Assembly (NCBI GenBank): GCA_030612485.1
Contig: JAUWNS010000011.1
Location: 1 to 24,786, forward strand
Reading direction: 5' to 3'
DNA: 24,786 nt
Origin: Candidatus Bipolaricaulota bacterium
GTDB lineage: Bacteria > Bipolaricaulota > Bipolaricaulia > UBA7950 > UBA9294
This document shows positions 6,797-13,330 of the stretch, piece after piece. Position 1 is the first letter of the stretch; every line of letters starts with the position of its first letter. The notes under the pieces were generated by a model, which did not search any database, was not told the DNA's origin, and saw only the letters and a program-made list of their open reading frames with translations. A program made the translations under genes and the position numbers.

Positions 6797-7357
6797 CGCA
6801 CTCTCCACCTCCTCATCGAAGATGTGGGTGTAGATCATTGTCGTGGAGAGGTCTGAGTGCCCAAGTACCTTTTGCACCAGGCGGATCTTACTCGTCTCAC
6901 GGTAGAGGTCCGTGGCAAAGGAGTGACGTAGGGTATGTGGTGAGATGTTCTTGTCGATTCCGGCCTTGGCTGCGTATCGTTTCACCATCCGCTGTACGTA
7001 GCGGTGCCCCAAGGGCGCGCCCTCCAACGTGGTGAAGACGTGCTTGTATATACCCGCACATACCGTTGCCTGGCGTTCTCTCCAGCTCCTCAGGCGGTCG
7101 ATGTCGGCCTCCGCGACCCACAGGGTACGGATATCCTTGCTCCCTTTGCCTTGCCGGACCATCAACTTGCCCGTGGTGAGATCGATGTCTCTCCACTTCA
7201 AGGCGGTCACTTCTGCCAACCGTAGACCGGTGTTCAACATCAAGCGGAGCATCGTCTGGTTACGCTCGCCAGTGGGGTAACGGGGGTTGGGCTGCTCCAG
7301 GAGCCGCTCCTGTTCGTCCTCTGTCAGAACTGTAGGGAGTTTCTTCGGCCTTACCAT
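6758..7357 (-). CDS. Short tyrosine recombinase (integrase)
   Basis: A 199-aa tyrosine recombinase consisting essentially of the catalytic domain. Visible active-site residues are Arg46 (NTGLRLAEV), a Lys in the beta-hairpin (QGKGSKDIRT, ~71-74), His141/Arg144 ([10 protein letters not shown]), His167 (LGHSDL) and the nucleophile Tyr176 (MIYTH). The usual ~100-residue N-terminal core-binding domain of XerC/XerD is absent. I chose the ATG at 7357 because AAGGAGG lies just before it; the longer GTG start would overlap that site. No N-terminal remnant is visible upstream, so the short form looks original. A truncated copy lies at 10082-10412, and its 3'-end sequence recurs at two other places. 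It probably recombines sites in this region, but its substrate is unknown. Confidence 0.85.
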   Translation of the reverse strand: MVRPKKLPTVLTEDEQERLLEQPNPRYPTGERNQTMLRLMLNTGLRLAEVTALKWRDIDLTTGKLMVRQGKGSKDIRTLWVAEADIDRLRSWRERQATVCAGIYKHVFTTLEGAPLGHRYVQRMVKRYAAKAGIDKNISPHTLRHSFATDLYRETSKIRLVQKVLGHSDLSTTMIYTHIFDEEVESALKSFRQAAAVAV

Positions 7358-7573
7358 CTCTCCTCCTTCCACCGTTGGGGCCGCATAAGCTACATTTTAC
7401 GGCCTATATCACTCAACATACAAGGAGGCTGGTTGAGGGTCAGTAAAAAGCGGCCTTATTCACAGGGGCGATTCGAAGGGTTCTCCCTTTTTAGAGTCGC
7501 AGAAAACTCGAGATTTGGCCCTATCTCGGACCCCAGTCGCAGTAAGTGAGAGGAATAACAGGGGCTCAGTGGA

Positions 7574-7708
7574 TCAATTCGACTCTTGCGAGCAAAGATC
7601 CGCTTCTGCGAGCTTGTTCTCCTTGATCCAGGTTGCGAGATCCTCACCATCAACGGTGACAATGCAGGCCCAAAACCAAACAACGCGAAACGCTTCAAGC
7701 TGATCACT
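7574..7708 (-). pseudogene. 44-codon remnant frame
   Basis: The ~350-nt gap upstream of the recombinase holds one protein-like stretch. A minus-strand frame of 44 codons contains TVDGEDLATWIKENKLAEAD and ends at a TGA at 7574. It has no start codon and begins right after an in-frame stop that overlaps the end of the 7714-8028 gene. It looks like the 3' end of a lost gene. I see nothing else in the gap except an inverted repeat GGCCG/CGGCC (near 7379-7404) and a weak promoter-like TTGTAT-18-TAAAAT in front of the recombinase. Confidence 0.25.
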
Positions 7709-7713
7709 TCACA

Positions 7714-8028
7714 TCAGTTTAATTGTGGGGCCCAGTATCCTTTCGGGCTCCAATCGATAACCTTTCTTTCTTGATCGAAGGTGACCGAGCGAAAGGGGTC
7801 CTCATAAATCCATGTTGTTTTTTCGAACGGGCCCCACCCGGATACAGTCACATTATCCGGCGATCCAAACGCTGCCAGCACATGATCCTGCAACATCCCA
7901 CGGCCGATTTGTCCGGTCTCAGCCACAACCATTTGCTCTTGGTACATCCACTGTTGAATCATTACGTAGGCAGTCAACGCACAGATGGCTATAAGCAGTC
8001 CTATAAGTATTCGCCCGACATCGTCCAT
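7714..8028 (-). CDS. Membrane-anchored BamE/SmpA-like protein
   Basis: A 104-aa protein with one N-terminal hydrophobic helix (about residues 7-27, ILIGLLIAICALTAYVMIQQ) and a small exported domain. The stretch IGRGMLQDHVLAAFGSPD, then WIYED and SVTFDQERKVIDW follows the pattern of the BamE/SmpA fold (a helix ending in LGxP, then strands with W-Y and a closing strand). BamE belongs to the outer-membrane barrel assembly machine, but this fold is also found in many unrelated small envelope proteins, and there is no lipobox here. AAAGGAGGT lies 4 nt before the ATG. Box B sits ~50 nt upstream. The function is unknown. Confidence 0.6.
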   Translation of the reverse strand: MDDVGRILIGLLIAICALTAYVMIQQWMYQEQMVVAETGQIGRGMLQDHVLAAFGSPDNVTVSGWGPFEKTTWIYEDPFRSVTFDQERKVIDWSPKGYWAPQLN

Positions 8029-8080
8029 TATACCTCCTTTAGAAGTGAATTACCCAATTTTTGGACCGTTGCTTTTTGCG

Positions 8081-8127
8081 GTTGCTCTTTACGCCGTTAT
8101 CGCCTCCGTTTGACGAAAGTGTTCTAG
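8081..8127 (-). repeat. Recombinase-tail box B
   Basis: On the minus strand this reads KALEHFRQTEAITA-stop, matching the recombinase tail ([13 protein letters not shown]) in the same frame. Eleven of the ~12 nt after the stop (GTTGCTCTTT) also match box A. Similarity ends abruptly at ~8130; further upstream there is no recombinase sequence and a stop follows within nine codons. It is either a minimal gene stub or a recombination site. Confidence 0.55.
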
Positions 8128-8160
8128 GGCTTTGATGATCCAACGCCATCAGAATGTCTG

Positions 8161-8580
8161 CTAAGAAGCAAGCAGAATTATTAATGCTGCCAGGATTTCT
8201 TGGTATTTCATCTTGACTCCGGTTGGAATGGAGTCGTTTGCTGCTTCCATCAGTTCGAGCAGCTTCACATTCTTTCCGTATGATTCCTTGAGGTCGTTCT
8301 GTGCCCAGACTGTCATGTCCGCTATCTGCTGTTGTGAGTTAGAAGTTTTTGCCTCAATAGTTAAGAGGAGGTACCGGAACCGTGCAATAGAAGGCTCATT
8401 TTTTTCGACGTAGTACCCAGCGTTGAGATCCGCTAACTTATGCTCTAATGGCTTTTCCGACTGCGTTTGAGCAGATGATGGAGCCTTAGGTAACGTCGTT
8501 TCTTCACTATCTCCACACGAAGCCACGAGAGCGAGTATTCCGATTAGACCACCGATTAATAGCCCTCTTCCTGTTCTCAC
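8161..8580 (-). CDS. Small predicted lipoprotein, 139 aa
   Basis: An exported lipoprotein: the signal peptide ends ALVASC (Cys22, good lipobox), followed by a Ser/Thr/Pro-rich linker and a helical, charged domain. I place the start at the GTG at 8580, 5 nt after AAGGGGTGA; the upstream GTG lies inside that site. The same ribosome site plus 5-nt spacing is used by the three PKD genes. I do not recognise the soluble domain. Box C lies ~50 nt upstream and box B ~35 nt downstream, so the gene sits alone between two boxes. The stop lies only 34 nt from box B. Confidence 0.65.
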   Translation of the reverse strand: MRTGRGLLIGGLIGILALVASCGDSEETTLPKAPSSAQTQSEKPLEHKLADLNAGYYVEKNEPSIARFRYLLLTIEAKTSNSQQQIADMTVWAQNDLKESYGKNVKLLELMEAANDSIPTGVKMKYQEILAALIILLAS

Positions 8581-8631
8581 TGTAATCACCCCTTGCTAGG
8601 TTATACATTGTGATAAACCTCGTCAAGACGC

Positions 8632-8676
8632 GGCACCTCTACGCTGCTACCGCTTCCGGTTTGCGAAAGGATTTCA
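8632..8676 (-). repeat. Recombinase-tail box C
   Basis: Minus strand: LLKSFRKPEAVAA-stop, in frame with the recombinase tail; 23 of 27 nt of the plus-strand core match box A. Upstream of the box the frame leads into a helix-turn-helix, not a recombinase, so the shared tail is fused to a different gene. Confidence 0.55.
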
Positions 8677-8820
8677 GCAGCCTTAGATCGGTCGTCACGA
8701 GCTTGTGAACAGTGCTCTTGCTCACGAGAACCACGAAGGATGCCCCGCTTTGTAGGCGGGGAGCTTCACTCCGAACCGCGCCGCTATCTCTCGGATGGAG
8801 CGAGGTCGCCTGGTTGCGTA
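8639..8820 (-). pseudogene. Helix-turn-helix gene fragment split by insertion
   Basis: Minus strand. RSIREIAARFGV is encoded up to 8770, and SKSTVHKLVTTDLR resumes at 8722 in another frame. Removing the 44 nt between them (8726-8769) restores a textbook helix-turn-helix of the kind found in transposases and at serine-recombinase C-termini. The frame then runs into the box C tail and stops at 8639. Upstream of ~8820 the frame is broken by stops and probably a second shift, so no intact N-terminus exists. The rest of the gap to 8962 holds nothing I can name. Confidence 0.5.
8726..8769. mobile_element. 44-nt hairpin insertion, IS200/IS605-like palindrome
   Basis: A 44-nt segment interrupts the helix-turn-helix frame. 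It holds a perfect 6-bp stem with a 7-nt loop (CCCCGC 8743-8748, GCGGGG 8756-8761) followed by AGCTTCAC. That arrangement resembles the subterminal palindromes of IS200/IS605 elements and their small non-autonomous derivatives. The triplet CAC flanks both sides (8723-8725 and 8767-8769). The element class is an inference from the shape only. Confidence 0.45.
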
Positions 8821-8962
8821 GCCATGTCCATCAGCTGACCCGCCTCATGCTACCGAAGCGCCGCCGCTGGCTTGGCTGGTTATGGCCAGTCGGGGGTGGG
8901 TTGTCTACCTAGGGGCGAGGCTACAGGCAGTCTCAGTCGATCTCACCTTATATGGCTTAAAG

Positions 8963-9904
8963 CTAGTCATGCGTCAGCTCATACTTGGTGATGGATACCG
9001 AAACAGCTCTCTTATCTGCCGTATCGATAAGCGTGTAGTCGGTAACATACGTTCCGCAAGCCACGTTGGACCCGTTCGTCCACTCCTGATACGTGCTCCC
9101 ATCAGCACATTGCACCTCGATCCACACTTCGTAGTAGTCTATGTCTACAGTCCCAGTGTTGGTCGCTTTGTAGTACACGTACACCAGCCCGTACTCCTGG
9201 AGGGACTCGTAGTAGTTCTGAGTCCAATCTGTGATCTCGAAGGCTGCCGACGGCGTTGGTTCGGGGTCTGGGTCCGGGGTTTCTGCAGGCGCGCTCACAT
9301 AGATGGTCTGTGTAGCAAAACCCGTCTTCCCTTTGTCATCAGTCACTGTCAGCGTAATGTTGAAGGTGCCAGGAGTGTTATAAGTATGGGAGGTCGTAAC
9401 TCTCGTTCTGCTTGCGCCATCCCCAAAGCTCCAAGCGTAGGAGGTGATGGAGCCATCAGGGTCGGCAGACGTTGAGGCATCGAAAGCCACTGCCAGAGGA
9501 GCTTCGCCTGTGGTCGGGGTGGCAGAGAAGCTTGCAGTGGGGGATAGATTTTCCCTGACCACAATCGTCTTGCTCACTGAGGCAGTCTTCCCTTTGTCAT
9601 CAGTCACTGTCAGCGTAATGTTGAAGGTGCCGGGAATGTCATAGGTGTAAGAGAGAATCCTTCCAGATGCAGCCTTTGGTTCTTGTGTTTGCCCGGTAGC
9701 AAGAATCCAGTGGTAAGATGCGATGTGGCCATCAGGGTCGAAGGAACTAGAGGCATCAAATGAGACTGTGAAAGGTGCCACGCCCGAAGTTGGAACTGCA
9801 CTAAAGCTAGCGGTAGGCTCCGTATTGATAAGGAAGCAACCGACGGCAGAAAAGAGAACTACTATGAGAAGCAAGCCCGGGAGAACGATTTGTTTTGATC
9901 GCAT
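8963..9904 (-). CDS. Lipoprotein with two PKD domains
   Basis: A 313-aa exported lipoprotein. The ATG at 9904 follows GTGGTGA by 5 nt, the same layout as the other lipoproteins here; two upstream GTGs lie in or before that site. The signal peptide ends FSAVGC (Cys23). Two PKD domains follow (about 31-118 and 122-208). The first has lost the usual WDFGDG (it reads WILATGQ), whereas the second keeps WSFGDG. A Pro/Asp linker (DPDPEPTPS) leads to a C-terminal beta-sandwich (223-313) reminiscent of FxLYD-type domains. The two PKD domains share a 47-nt exact DNA repeat. It is probably a surface or envelope ligand-binding protein. It is alone between boxes C and D. Confidence 0.78.
   Translation of the reverse strand: MRSKQIVLPGLLLIVVLFSAVGCFLINTEPTASFSAVPTSGVAPFTVSFDASSSFDPDGHIASYHWILATGQTQEPKAASGRILSYTYDIPGTFNITLTVTDDKGKTASVSKTIVVRENLSPTASFSATPTTGEAPLAVAFDASTSADPDGSITSYAWSFGDGASRTRVTTSHTYNTPGTFNITLTVTDDKGKTGFATQTIYVSAPAETPDPDPEPTPSAAFEITDWTQNYYESLQEYGLVYVYYKATNTGTVDIDYYEVWIEVQCADGSTYQEWTNGSNVACGTYVTDYTLIDTADKRAVSVSITKYELTHD
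9324..9370 (-). repeat. 47-nt direct repeat, copy 1
   Basis: Identical over 47 nt to 9585-9631. Both copies encode the end of a PKD domain (GTFNITLTVTDDKGKT). The offset is 261 nt, that is 87 codons, so recombination between copies would remove or add one domain in frame. Confidence 0.85.
9585..9631 (-). repeat. 47-nt direct repeat, copy 2
   Basis: Second copy of the exact repeat at 9324-9370, in the first PKD domain of the same gene. The flanking codons of the two domains have diverged, so this is a conserved or recently homogenised patch. Confidence 0.85.
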
Positions 9905-10071
9905 TTTCATCACCACACAAGGTTGATTTATAATTCCAAGCGTAATGATTCTTTTTTAAGGGAACGACTCCTATGGTTCTAGTCGAGTGTAATGTGTATC
10001 ACCTTCGAGATGTGATTCCATCACTTGATAAGAGAGGACAACTATCTGATCTGCCGACGAATACCTGATCC

Positions 10072-10120
10072 ATTGCTGCCTTTACACTACTACCGCCGTC
10101 GCTTGGCGAAAGGATTTAAG
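10072..10120 (-). repeat. Recombinase-tail box D
   Basis: The 3' end of the truncated recombinase copy, encoding [17 protein letters not shown]. ATTGCTGCCTTTA beyond the stop also resembles box A. It lies ~170 nt upstream of the two-PKD lipoprotein gene. Confidence 0.7.
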
Positions 10121-10412
10121 CGCTGTCTCCACCTCCTCGTCGAAGATGTGGGTATAGATCATCGTGGTGGAAAGATCTGAATGCCCAAGCACCTTCTGCA
10201 CCAGGCGGATCTTACTCGTCTCACGGTAGAGATCTGTGGCGAAGGAGTGGCGCAGGGTATGTGGCGAGATATTCTTGTCGATACTTGCCTTGGCTGCGTA
10301 ACGCTTCACCATACGCTGCACGTAGCGGTGTCCCAAGGGCTTGCCGTCCAACGTGGTGAACACATGCTCGCACGTGTCACACGCCGTTGTCTGGCGTTCC
10401 CTCCAGCTTCTC
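10082..10412 (-). pseudogene. Truncated tyrosine recombinase copy
   Basis: About 110 codons homologous to the C-terminal half of the recombinase at 6758-7357, roughly 90 percent identical in DNA by eye. The His-x-x-Arg, second His and Tyr motifs are intact ([23 protein letters not shown]). Homology stops sharply at ~10412 (after LRSWRERQ), so the Arg and Lys of the active site are missing. The open frame continues to 10453 with unrelated residues and no ribosome site. The break lies ~100 nt from the 3' end of tRNA-Gln, which fits an integration or deletion event at that gene. Confidence 0.8.
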
Positions 10413-10418
10413 AAAACG

Positions 10419-10461
10419 CTGGTTCCGAACTGCAAACTAAGAGGCGGAACCATAGAACCAG
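10419..10461. repeat. Overlapping inverted repeats beside tRNA-Gln
   Basis: GGTTCCG (10421-10427) can pair with CGGAACC (10445-10451), or CTGGTTC (10419-10425) with GAACCAG (10455-10461). The two pairings exclude each other. They lie between the recombinase break and the tRNA 3' end. This could be a recombination-site remnant or a transcript-end structure; there is no T-run. Confidence 0.4.
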
Positions 10462-10511
10462 TCTACAAAAAGCCGTTTGATGCAGTGGCTGTCGGAGTTC
10501 AAACTGGAGAG

Positions 10512-10585
10512 TGGTTGGGAGAGGAGGATTCGAACCCCCACTGACAGGGCCAGGGCCTGTTGTCCTACCTTTAGACGATCTCCCA
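10512..10585 (-). tRNA. tRNA-Gln (CUG)
   Basis: Minus strand, 74 nt including an encoded CCA (10512-10514). The acceptor TGGGAGA pairs with TCTCCCA; the U1-A72 pair is typical of tRNA-Gln. The D arm is GTCTAAAGGTAGGAC. The anticodon stem ACAGG/CCTGT closes a 7-nt loop CCCTGGC, giving anticodon CUG. The T arm is GGGGG TTCGAAT CCTCC with one G-U pair. Two loop positions are odd: C33 replaces the near-universal U33, and G37 replaces the usual A37. The discriminator is A73. Despite this the arms are all intact and the promoter is good, so I think it is expressed. Confidence 0.85.
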
Positions 10586-10598
10586 AGGATTCCTGGAC

Positions 10599-10627
10599 AT
10601 GTTAAACGGCGCGCGCGATGCTGTCAA
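10599..10627 (-). promoter_or_regulatory. Promoter of tRNA-Gln
   Basis: Minus strand: consensus TTGACA (10622-10627), 17-nt GC-rich spacer, TAACAT (10599-10604). The predicted start is ~8 nt before the mature tRNA 5' end. Confidence 0.7.
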
Positions 10628-10637
10628 GATCGAGGGG

Positions 10638-10667
10638 TTGCAGGGTAGAGGAGCTTAACGCTACAAT
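10638..10667 (+). promoter_or_regulatory. Possible promoter of the memo-yicC-gmk-acpS cluster
   Basis: TTGCAG (10638-10643), 18-nt spacer, TACAAT (10662-10667). The predicted start falls at the first ATG (10674), implying a leaderless message; no ribosome site precedes that ATG. The -35 match is poor. Confidence 0.35.
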
Positions 10668-10673
10668 TTGGGC

Positions 10674-11525
10674 ATGATGCCTTCGATCCGCGAGCCGGTC
10701 GTTGCCGGTGCTTTCTACCCTGGAAGTCGTTCCGCACTATTAGCTAGTCTTACCCTCCTACTTAAGCGAAAGGTTCATGTCGATGGGATGCTTTGCGAGC
10801 CGATGGGGCTCGTTGTGCCGCACGCAGGGTACATCTATTCCGGCGCGGTGGCGGCGGCCGGTTATCGGGAGCTCGCCGCGCACGGTCGCCCGGAGTGGGC
10901 AATCATCCTCGGGGCGAATCACACCGGGCTGGGAGCTCCTATCTCCATCGCCCGGGAGGGAGTCTGGCGGACCCCGCTCGGTGATGCTCCGATAGCCACC
11001 GGGGTGGCCGATAGCCTTATCGCCGAGGGGCTGACGGTTGCGGACGAGGCTTTCCTGCACGAACACTCGATCGAGGTCCAGCTTCCGTTCCTGCAATTCC
11101 TGTTCGGAGCGGAGATCCCGTTCATCCCGATCTGCGTGATGTTCCCCACCCTTTCCGACCTGACGGCGCTGGGCGAGGCGATCGCGCGAATTGTCCGTGG
11201 TAAAGCAGGTGGTAAAGCAGGGGCTGTCATCGTGAGTAGCGACTTCACTCACTACGAACCAGACGAGACCGTACGCAGTGTCGATCACCGAGCGATTGAG
11301 AAGATCCTCGCCTTGGATGTGCAGGGCTTTTACCGGAGCTTGATCGAAGAACGTCTCTCGATCTGCGGAGGGGGAGCGATCGTCGCGTTGATGGCCTGCG
11401 CGCGCAGACTAGGGTGGGACGAAACCAAGCTCCTCTCCTACGCGACATCGGGGGATGTGACCGGGGAGAGCCACTCCGTCGTCGGATACGCTGCGATCTC
11501 ACTCACTGGGAGGAAAGATGGTTAG
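10674..11525 (+). CDS. AmmeMemoRadiSam system protein B (MEMO1 family)
   Basis: A 283-aa MEMO1-family protein of normal length. Conserved motifs seen: REPVVAGAFYPGS near the start, VPHAGYIYSG (His50), GANHTG, HEHSIEVQLPFLQ, SSDFTHY and a C-terminal TSGD...VVGYA. The fold is related to extradiol dioxygenases. In bacteria it often accompanies an AMMECR1 protein and a radical-SAM protein, neither of which is in this window; its biochemical role is not settled. ATG 10674 or 10677 are both possible; a TTG at 10668 is open but lies inside the promoter-like sequence. The stop overlaps the yicC start by 8 nt, so the two are coupled. Confidence 0.85.
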   Translation: MMPSIREPVVAGAFYPGSRSALLASLTLLLKRKVHVDGMLCEPMGLVVPHAGYIYSGAVAAAGYRELAAHGRPEWAIILGANHTGLGAPISIAREGVWRTPLGDAPIATGVADSLIAEGLTVADEAFLHEHSIEVQLPFLQFLFGAEIPFIPICVMFPTLSDLTALGEAIARIVRGKAGGKAGAVIVSSDFTHYEPDETVRSVDHRAIEKILALDVQGFYRSLIEERLSICGGGAIVALMACARRLGWDETKLLSYATSGDVTGESHSVVGYAAISLTGRKDG

Positions 11526-12381
11526 GAGTATGACTGGATTTGGAACCGGTTCTGCCGTGGGAGCAGGGTGGCGGGTAGAGACGGTGATGCGTACCCTTAA
11601 TCACCGCTACCTCTCCGTTCGTCTCCGTTCACTCAGCGAGTACCCATACGTACAGGTTCGGGTTGAAGGGATGGTTAAGGAGGCGTTCCGGCGCGGTGAG
11701 ATCAACGTATCGGTCGACCTCGCGCGGGAAGCGCAGGGGCCGTCTCAGGACCTCTTCGATCACAACGTGATCACGGAACACCTTGTCGAGCTGCGACGGA
11801 TCTCCCAAGAGTTCAACCTTCCCTCCCCACCGAGCCTCGCTGACCTGATCCGGATCGGGGCGTTCCAGGCGGCTGCACCAGAGGAGGAGGACCCCTGGCC
11901 GATCGTCGTGCCCGCGTTGGAGCAAGCAATCACGGCCACTACCGCCTCGCGAGAAGCGGAGGGGGAACACCTCGCAATAGAGATCAAAAGGATACTGGGC
12001 AAGATCGCGAACCTTCTCGACACGGTGAAGGAGAGGCTACCACAGGTGACAGAGGAGTTGCGTCTTCGCCTGCAGGAACGGATCGCTGCGTTGCAGGTCG
12101 AGCTCGACCCTGCACGGCTGGAGATGGAGATCGCCCTCCTTGTGGAGCGGTTCGACATCCGCGAGGAGACCGTTCGCTTGGAGTCGCACCTGACTCGGGC
12201 GACCTCCCTCCTCGACAAGGACGAAGCGATCGGGAAGGAACTCGATTTCCTGAGTCAGGAATTCCTGCGGGAGGTGAACACCCTCGGTTCGAAGTCGCGC
12301 GATCTTGCGGTGAACTCTCTCGTGATCGATATGAAAATGGCGATCAATGAGTTCAAGGAACAGGTGCAGAATGTCGAGTGA
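11518..12381 (+). CDS. yicC: YicC family protein
   Basis: A 287-aa protein with the family's fixed ends: MVRSMTGFG at the N-terminus and EVNTLGSKSRDLAVN followed by INEFKEQVQNVE at the C-terminus (DUF1732). YicC-type proteins are cytoplasmic ribonucleases or RNA-decay adaptors. GGGAGGAAAG directly precedes the ATG, which lies inside the memo stop. The 3' end overlaps gmk by 11 nt. A yicC-gmk pairing is common in bacteria and supports both calls. Confidence 0.9.
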   Translation: MVRSMTGFGTGSAVGAGWRVETVMRTLNHRYLSVRLRSLSEYPYVQVRVEGMVKEAFRRGEINVSVDLAREAQGPSQDLFDHNVITEHLVELRRISQEFNLPSPPSLADLIRIGAFQAAAPEEEDPWPIVVPALEQAITATTASREAEGEHLAIEIKRILGKIANLLDTVKERLPQVTEELRLRLQERIAALQVELDPARLEMEIALLVERFDIREETVRLESHLTRATSLLDKDEAIGKELDFLSQEFLREVNTLGSKSRDLAVNSLVIDMKMAINEFKEQVQNVE

Positions 12382-12991
12382 ATCGATCGTCAAGACACGT
12401 CGGGGAGTTGGTGGCGGAATCGCGTTCGTCGTCTGCGGCCCATCCGGAGCGGGAAAGAACTCGGTCATCGAGCGAGTGATGGAAATTCTGCCCGGGCTCT
12501 CCTATTCTGTCTCCTACACCACCCGCCCGCGACGCAGCAACGAGGTGAACGGAAAGGATTACTACTACATCACGCACCAAGAATTCGATCGTCTCGTCAG
12601 CGAGGACGAGATGGTCGAACACGTCACCTACCTCGGGGATCAGTATGGGACGTCACGCACCCAGATTTGCGAGGTCTTCTCCCGCGGAAAGGATGTCATC
12701 CTGAACATCGATGTCGAGGGTGCAAAAGCATTGAAGGGATCCGGATTGCTCGATTTCTCAGTGGTCTACGTCTTCCTTGCCCCATCCTCACTCGCTATCC
12801 TGGGAGAACGCCTGCGAACCCGTGGGACGGAGAATGACAAAGAGATCCGCGCTCGGCTGACCGTGGCGGCCCAGGAGATTGAGACTCTTCCTCTCTTCGA
12901 TTATCTGGTGGTGAACGACGAACTCGACGTTGCGGTCGATGAGCTGCGGTCGATCATCGTTGCCGAACGATCCCGTATCCTCCATGACTAG
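12371..12991 (+). CDS. gmk: Guanylate kinase
   Basis: A 206-aa enzyme that makes GDP from GMP and ATP. The P-loop is GPSGAGKNS (23-31), with Asn where Ser, Gly or Thr is usual after the Lys. The GMP-binding motif SYTTRPRR and the YYYIT segment follow. The ATG at 12371 has AGGTG close upstream; a longer in-frame start would lie deep in yicC. Overlap with yicC and with acpS (8 nt) indicates a coupled cluster. Confidence 0.92.
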   Translation: MSSESIVKTRRGVGGGIAFVVCGPSGAGKNSVIERVMEILPGLSYSVSYTTRPRRSNEVNGKDYYYITHQEFDRLVSEDEMVEHVTYLGDQYGTSRTQICEVFSRGKDVILNIDVEGAKALKGSGLLDFSVVYVFLAPSSLAILGERLRTRGTENDKEIRARLTVAAQEIETLPLFDYLVVNDELDVAVDELRSIIVAERSRILHD

Positions 12992-13328
12992 GATCGGGGT
13001 CGATCTTGTCGAGGTCGAGCGCATCAAAGCAATCTACGAGCAGCGTGGGGAGCGATTCCTCGACCGCTTATTCACAGGAGTAGAGATCACCTACGCGTTC
13101 TCAGCGCGCGGCGATCGTCGATTCGAGCGTTTGGCCGCCCGCTTTGCCATCAAAGAAGCGTTGATCAAAGCGGTCGGGCGTCCTCTACCGTACCGTTCGA
13201 TCGAGGTGAGGAATCAGAAGGACGGGCGTCCCATCGTCCGCTGCCCGCACGTGCGTGGAAAGATCGAGGCCAGCCTCTCGCATACGCGGAGACTGGCCAT
13301 CGCGTGTATCCTGTTCGAAGGCCCTTAA
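12984..13328 (+). CDS. acpS: Holo-[acyl-carrier-protein] synthase
   Basis: A 114-aa AcpS that transfers 4'-phosphopantetheine from CoA to acyl carrier protein. The Mg-binding motifs are present: IGVDLVEVERI with Asp7, and ARFAIKEALIKA with Glu58. The ATG overlaps the end of gmk by 8 nt and has no clear ribosome site, so translation probably depends on ribosomes finishing gmk. The stop lies only 2 nt from the convergent HU gene stop, and there is no terminator between them, so the two transcripts probably overlap. Confidence 0.9.
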   Translation: MTRIGVDLVEVERIKAIYEQRGERFLDRLFTGVEITYAFSARGDRRFERLAARFAIKEALIKAVGRPLPYRSIEVRNQKDGRPIVRCPHVRGKIEASLSHTRRLAIACILFEGP

Positions 13329-13330
13329 GG

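Noticed and set aside
10430..10453. Start codon of an intact second recombinase at 10453
   Set aside because: Residues before LRSWRERQ are unrelated to the intact copy, there is no ribosome site, and the catalytic Arg and Lys are missing.
10419..10461. Intrinsic terminator beside tRNA-Gln
   Set aside because: Stable stems but no T-run on either strand.
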